A DNA stretch of 64,000 nucleotides from Sphingobium sp. CR2-8 (GTDB lineage Bacteria; Pseudomonadota; Alphaproteobacteria; Sphingomonadales; Sphingomonadaceae), in contig NZ_JAYKZY010000002.1 in the NCBI RefSeq assembly GCF_035818615.1, positions 2,730,501 to 2,794,500 on the forward strand, written 5' to 3'. Of this stretch, positions 60,374-64,000 are shown in pieces; the first letter of the stretch is position 1, and each line of letters starts with the position of its first letter. Made by a program: the position numbers and the translations under genes. The notes below the pieces were generated by a model. It saw only the letters and a program-made list of their open reading frames with translations. It was not told the origin of the DNA and did not search any database.

Positions 60374-60991
60374 ATGACCGTGCATTTTCATGAAGAAGAT
60401 CTGCCCGCCGGCGTGCTCGCCCCCGGCCCGATCGCCATCGATACCGAAACCATGGGCCTCATCACCCCGCGCGACCGCCTGTGCGTGGTCCAGATCAGCG
60501 ATGGCAAGGGCGACGAACATCTCGTCCGCTTCAACCCCGGCAGCGATTATGCCGCACCCAATCTGAAGGCCGTGCTGGCCGATCCGGAACGGCTGAAACT
60601 CTATCATTTCGGCCGGTTCGACATCGCCGCGATCCAACATTATCTGGGTGTGGTCGCCGCACCCGTCTATTGCACCAAGATCGCCTCGCGCCTGATCCGC
60701 ACCTATACCGACCGCCACGGGTTGAAGGAACTGGTCCGCGAACTGCTGGGCCAGGACATCAGCAAGCAGCAGCAGTCGAGCGACTGGGGCAGCCCCGTCC
60801 TGTCGGATGCGCAAAAGGATTATGCCGCGTCGGACGTGCGCTATCTGCATGCGCTCAAGGCCGAACTGGACAAGCGCCTGATCCGCGAAGGCCGGATGGA
60901 ACTGGCCCAGGCCTGTTTCGATTTCCTGCCCCATCGCGCGCAACTCGACCTGGCCGGATGGCCGGAGATCGACATCTTCGCGCATATGTAA
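60374..60991 (+). CDS. Ribonuclease D / DEDD 3'-5' exonuclease
   Basis: It has 205 residues from ATG (MTVHFHEEDLPAGVLAPGPI). Exo I PIAIDTETMG (Asp and Glu), Exo II YHFGRFDIAA and Exo III DVRYLHALKAEL with the conserved Tyr in KDYAASDVRY are all present. It lacks the C-terminal HRDC domains, as in the short alphaproteobacterial form. It matures or degrades structured RNA. It lies before lptC. Confidence 0.86.
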   Translation: MTVHFHEEDLPAGVLAPGPIAIDTETMGLITPRDRLCVVQISDGKGDEHLVRFNPGSDYAAPNLKAVLADPERLKLYHFGRFDIAAIQHYLGVVAAPVYCTKIASRLIRTYTDRHGLKELVRELLGQDISKQQQSSDWGSPVLSDAQKDYAASDVRYLHALKAELDKRLIREGRMELAQACFDFLPHRAQLDLAGWPEIDIFAHM

Positions 60992-61012
60992 GGGAGGCCG
61001 AAGGGTCCAGCC

Positions 61013-61660
61013 ATGTCCGTCCAGGCCGATCAGCAACGCGATGTGCGCCGTCAATGGGCGCAGCCCGGCGGCAGTCATGACCGGCTGGTGTCGCTGCTCA
61101 AGAACTGGCTGCCGGTCGCGGTGGGCGTGCTGGCGGCGCTACTGGCGACCGCGCCCTTCACCGGCGGCGACAAGGTCAGCTTCGTGCTCGACAAGAACAA
61201 GGTCGAGGTCGCCAAGGACCGCATGCGCCTGACCGAAGCGCTGTATCGTGGCGAGGACAGCAAGGGCCAGCCCTTCTCCCTGCGCGCCGGGTCCGCGGTG
61301 CAGAAAAGCTCGCGCGAGCCGGTAGTGGACCTCAACAGCATGTCCGCGCGCATCCTGCTGTCGGATGGCCCCGCCGTGCTGAACGCGCAGAAGGGGCGAT
61401 ACGACATGGACACCGAACGCGTCGCCATCGTCGGCCCGGTGCAGTTCGAGGCGGCGGGCGGCTATCGTCTCACCACCCGCGACGTCGGCATCGACCTCAA
61501 GACCCGGCGGATGAAGAGCGCGGGCCGGGTCGATGGACGCATCCCGATCGGCACGTTCAGCGGCGACCATCTGGAAGCGGACATGGCCGCACGCACGGTG
61601 ACATTGAATGGCCGGGCAAGCTTGCGCATCGAACAAAATGGCCTCAAAGGGCGAAACTGA
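61013..61660 (+). CDS. lptC: LPS export protein LptC
   Basis: It has 215 residues with one N-terminal membrane helix (LPVAVGVLAALLATAPF). The periplasmic beta-jellyroll carries NGKVEV-like KNKVEVAKDRMR and ends in the LptA-binding strand. It belongs to the transenvelope LPS bridge with LptA downstream (ATG overlap of one base). Confidence 0.85.
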   Translation: MSVQADQQRDVRRQWAQPGGSHDRLVSLLKNWLPVAVGVLAALLATAPFTGGDKVSFVLDKNKVEVAKDRMRLTEALYRGEDSKGQPFSLRAGSAVQKSSREPVVDLNSMSARILLSDGPAVLNAQKGRYDMDTERVAIVGPVQFEAAGGYRLTTRDVGIDLKTRRMKSAGRVDGRIPIGTFSGDHLEADMAARTVTLNGRASLRIEQNGLKGRN

Positions 61661-62226
61661 TGAAACGCACCCTGATCCTGCTGTCGACCGGCCTTGTGGG
61701 CGCCACCGCGCTGATGTTCGCGGGCGCGGGTACGCCGCTTGGGGCACAGGTCATGAAGAATCACGACAGCAACGCCCCGGTCAATTTCAACGCCGACCGG
61801 ATCGAGGTGCAGGACCGCGCCGATCGCGTCGTCGTGTCGGGCAATGTCCAGGTGACGCAGGCGGGCATGACGCTGAACGCGGCGCGCATGACCGTCGCCT
61901 ATCGCAACCAGCCGGGCGGCGGCACCAATGGCGTGGACATCGACCGGATCGACGCGTCGGGCAATGTCGTCATCAACAAGGCGGACCAGACCGCGCGCGG
62001 CAATGTCGCCATCTACGACCTTAACAGCAAGCTCATCACCATGTTGGGCAACGTCACGCTGACGCAAGGCGCGAATCGGCTGACCGGCGGACGGCTGGTG
62101 ATGGACCTGACCAGCGGCCGCACCACCGTGGACGGCCGTTCGTCCGGCGGCGGCGCGGCGGGCACGTCGACCAGCCCCAGCGGGCGCGTGTCGGGCACCT
62201 TCACGGTCCCCCAGCGCAAGAACTGA
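61660..62226 (+). CDS. lptA: LPS export protein LptA
   Basis: It has 188 residues with a signal peptide (run ending LGAQ). The OstA repeat is seen in VNFNADRIEVQDRADRVVVS and GNVQVTQAGMTLNAARMTVA. It bridges LPS from LptC to the outer-membrane LptD. No lptB follows; the rplJ leader begins at once, so the ATPase lies elsewhere. Confidence 0.87.
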   Translation: MKRTLILLSTGLVGATALMFAGAGTPLGAQVMKNHDSNAPVNFNADRIEVQDRADRVVVSGNVQVTQAGMTLNAARMTVAYRNQPGGGTNGVDIDRIDASGNVVINKADQTARGNVAIYDLNSKLITMLGNVTLTQGANRLTGGRLVMDLTSGRTTVDGRSSGGGAAGTSTSPSGRVSGTFTVPQRKN

Positions 62227-62299
62227 CCGGCCCATCGTCGCAGGTCGGGCGGCGTGCGCGTCGTCCATGCGTCAGATTCCGCGTGACATGCCCACCCCT

Positions 62300-62576
62300 T
62301 TACCCTAAAGGCGCGCCCAGCAGGTTCCCGGCAGCGATGTGGGGAACCTTCCGTCCGAGACAGTTGGCGAAGGGAATATGCCCTTCTTAATCTCCAGCCT
62401 AGACGGGGAAAAGTTCTTTACCGATCGGGCGACGCGCCTGATTCGGGTCTGCCTGTCTCCTTTACATGGTGCGGGCCGGTCGATCTCTCCCCTTCGGACT
62501 TAGTGCCCCATGCCCCATGGCGTGGGTTTAGTCGTTCGCCCGTGCAAGCGGCGTGAACATGAAGTGGAGTAATGGC
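62300..62576 (+). ncRNA. Ribosomal L10 leader of rplJ operon
   Basis: About 350 bases separate lptA from rplJ. They include GGTTCCC (62323) with GGGAACC (62342) as a 7-bp hairpin and several purine-rich loops. L10 leaders are long and mimic the 23S site to which L10(L12)4 binds, giving feedback control. The exact limits cannot be set here. Confidence 0.6.
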
Positions 62577-63092
62577 ATGGATCGTAATCAGAAATCTGAG
62601 GTCGTTTCCGCGCTGAACGCAGAACTGGCAGAAGTTGGCGTGGTCGTCGTGACCCGCAACCTCGGCATGACCGTCGCTCAGTCGACCGTCCTGCGCCAGA
62701 AGATGCGCGAAGCCGGCGCTACCTACAAGGTTACGAAGAACCGCCTCGCCCGTATCGCCCTGGATGGCACCAGCTACACCGGCCTCAGCGACCTGCTGAA
62801 CGGCCCGGTTGGCCTCGCCACCTCGGTCGACCCGGTCGCCGCCGCCAAGGTTGCGATCGATTTCGCCAAGACCAACGACAAGCTTGAGATCGTTGGCGGC
62901 GCGATGGGCGAAGTGCTGCTCGATGCGGAGGGCGTCAAGGCCCTGGCATCGATGCCGTCGCTGGATGAACTGCGTGCCAAGCTGGTCGGCCTTCTGGTCG
63001 CCCCGGCTACCAAGCTCGCAACCGTCACCCAGGCACCGGCAGCGCAGCTTGCGCGTGTCTTCAACGCCTATGCGGAGAAGGAAGCGGCCTGA
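62577..63092 (+). CDS. rplJ: Ribosomal protein L10
   Basis: It has 171 residues from ATG (MDRNQKSEVVSALNAELAEV); an upstream in-frame ATG at 62553 lies in the leader. VTKNRLARIAL and LVGLLVAPATKLATVTQAPA are L10 signatures. It forms the L10-L12 stalk. Followed 75 bases on by rplL. Confidence 0.95.
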   Translation: MDRNQKSEVVSALNAELAEVGVVVVTRNLGMTVAQSTVLRQKMREAGATYKVTKNRLARIALDGTSYTGLSDLLNGPVGLATSVDPVAAAKVAIDFAKTNDKLEIVGGAMGEVLLDAEGVKALASMPSLDELRAKLVGLLVAPATKLATVTQAPAAQLARVFNAYAEKEAA

Positions 63093-63167
63093 TTGGTCGC
63101 GACCGACTTCCTGTAATCGTTTCAATATCATAGTGCGGGTTTCGTCCCGCTTAGAAGGACATATATC

Positions 63168-63542
63168 ATGGCAGACATCAACGCTCTGGTCGATCAGCTT
63201 TCGGCCCTCACCGTCCTCGAAGCCGCCGAGCTGTCGAAGGCTCTGGAAGAAAAGTGGGGCGTTAGCGCCGCTGCTGCCGTCGCCGTCGCCGGCCCGGCCG
63301 CTGCCGCTGCTGCTCCGGCTGCTGAAGAGCAGACCGAATTCGACGTCATCCTGACCGGCGACGGTGGCAAGAAGATCAACGTCATCAAGGAAGTCCGCGC
63401 CATCACCGGCCTGGGTCTGACCGAAGCCAAGGCGCTGGTCGAAGCCGCGCCGAAGGCCGTCAAGGAAGGCGTGAACAAGGACGAAGCCGAAAAGGTCAAG
63501 AAGCAGCTTGAAGAAGCTGGCGCGACCGTCGAGCTGAAGTAA
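63168..63542 (+). CDS. rplL: Ribosomal protein L7/L12
   Basis: It has 124 residues. The N-terminal dimer region is followed by an Ala-rich hinge, then the factor-binding C-terminal domain ([60 protein letters not shown]). AGAAGGA precedes the ATG. Confidence 0.97.
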   Translation: MADINALVDQLSALTVLEAAELSKALEEKWGVSAAAAVAVAGPAAAAAAPAAEEQTEFDVILTGDGGKKINVIKEVRAITGLGLTEAKALVEAAPKAVKEGVNKDEAEKVKKQLEEAGATVELK

Positions 63543-63610
63543 TCGGTGCGCCCCGGGTTTCCGGGGCACATCGTTCAGCCTTGGGGTACGCCCTCTGGCT
63601 GGAGAATATC

Positions 63611-63645
63611 GGGCGGCGCCTTTTCGGGGGGCCGCCCTTTTCTTT
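63611..63645 (+). terminator. Rho-independent terminator after rplL
   Basis: Stem GGGCGGC / GCCGCCC with loop, then TTTTCTTT. A second GC hairpin (GCCCCGG/CCGGGGC, 63550-63567) without T tract lies just upstream. Together they end the rplJL transcript. Confidence 0.78.
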
Positions 63646-63650
63646 GCCCG

Positions 63651-64000
63651 TCACATGGCGACCACCATGGCGTGGATGATCAATTCCACCAGCGTCGGCG
63701 CCAGGAACAGCATCGCCAGCGCATAGGGCGCGGGACGCCAATGGCGCGCGATCACCCCGATGCCCGTGCTCGCCGCCAGCGCAATGCCAGGCCACAGGAC
63801 ATTATAATAGCGGGTCTGTGCGATCGTCAGGTCGCCCATAGTCTGGAAACTGCGCCAGCCGAAGGTGAAATGGATCGCCATCAGTATGATGAGCCCCGCC
63901 ATATAGGCGAGGGCGATCGGACGCACCGCCACCCTCCGCAGGCCGAATCCGGCCACGCCCAGCATCGCCAGCAATCCCGCCGCGATGACCCGCAGCGTAT
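63651..64000 (-). CDS. Membrane protein, 5' end outside window
   Basis: The C-terminal 115 or so residues are visible; the frame is open to the right edge. At least three membrane segments are seen (AYMAGLIILMAIHFTFG, WPGIALAASTGIGVI, YALAMLFLAPTLVELII). Polytopic sugar-transferase-type proteins can end this way, but the piece is too short to name a family. It converges on rplL. Confidence 0.6.
   Translation of the reverse strand, partial: TLRVIAAGLLAMLGVAGFGLRRVAVRPIALAYMAGLIILMAIHFTFGWRSFQTMGDLTIAQTRYYNVLWPGIALAASTGIGVIARHWRPAPYALAMLFLAPTLVELIIHAMVVAM

Noticed and set aside
62418..63569. 383-codon open frame on the minus strand
   Set aside because: Antisense to rplJ and rplL.
1..64000. 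CRISPR array
   Set aside because: No series of regularly spaced short direct repeats was seen. The only near-exact direct repeats noticed were the att cores, the 44-bp pair and a short pair in the MazG-like gene.

Overview
The window reads as chromosome of a GC-rich alphaproteobacterium, most likely a sphingomonad. The signs are the flgDEFGHIJKL-motAB order, a DUF4169 protein, dyad repeats built on CCCAGCGAAGGCTGGG, a GTTC-N7-GTTC (alphaproteobacterial LexA) site, and a TonB receptor and ScfR-type regulator of the kinds seen in this group. The assignment is by inference, since no rRNA is present.

Left chromosomal part (1-17.3 kb): the end of flgD, then flgE-flgF, a textbook sigma-54 promoter, flgG-H-I-J-K-L and motA-motB. 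These encode the hook, distal rod, L and P rings, hook-filament junction and stator. Leftward genes follow: an OmpR-type response regulator with its histidine kinase, an EF-hand protein, argG, an Ala/Pro-rich membrane-anchored protein and a DUF4169 protein. A LacI-type regulator (rightward) and HU (leftward) precede tRNA-Gly(TCC).

Prophage (17,376-47,754, about 30.4 kb): flanked by perfect 41-bp direct repeats equal to the 5' half of tRNA-Gly, with a tyrosine integrase beside the tRNA. It is a decayed lambda-like siphophage. The early and packaging region has collapsed into about 0.7 kb of gene fragments (YqaJ and RecT-like remnants, the C-terminus of the large terminase), and no small terminase, portal or major capsid gene is visible. 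The head-tail connectors, a gpF-like morphogenesis protein, the whole tail (tube, frameshift-linked chaperones, tape measure, tip, SGNH-domain fiber) and lysis genes look intact. About 3.6 kb of accessory genes is inserted in the tail operon: a toxin-antitoxin pair, a YajG-like lipoprotein, and a Rha-type antirepressor preceded by a structured leader RNA. The right arm has an SRAP gene under a LexA box, a MazG-like protein, a GIY-YIG protein and several small unknown genes. Integration has separated tRNA-Gly from what looks like its own promoter.

Right chromosomal part (47.8-64 kb): a LysR regulator, a ZnuD-like TonB receptor, a Nudix-DUF47 fusion followed by a PiT phosphate transporter, an XRE/ScfR regulator behind a large palindrome, a second LysR regulator, bestrophin, an acyltransferase broken by one in-frame stop, a tandem cold-shock protein with a Gly-rich N-terminus, RNase D, lptC-lptA, and rplJ-rplL behind an L10-type leader. 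A membrane protein gene runs off the right edge.
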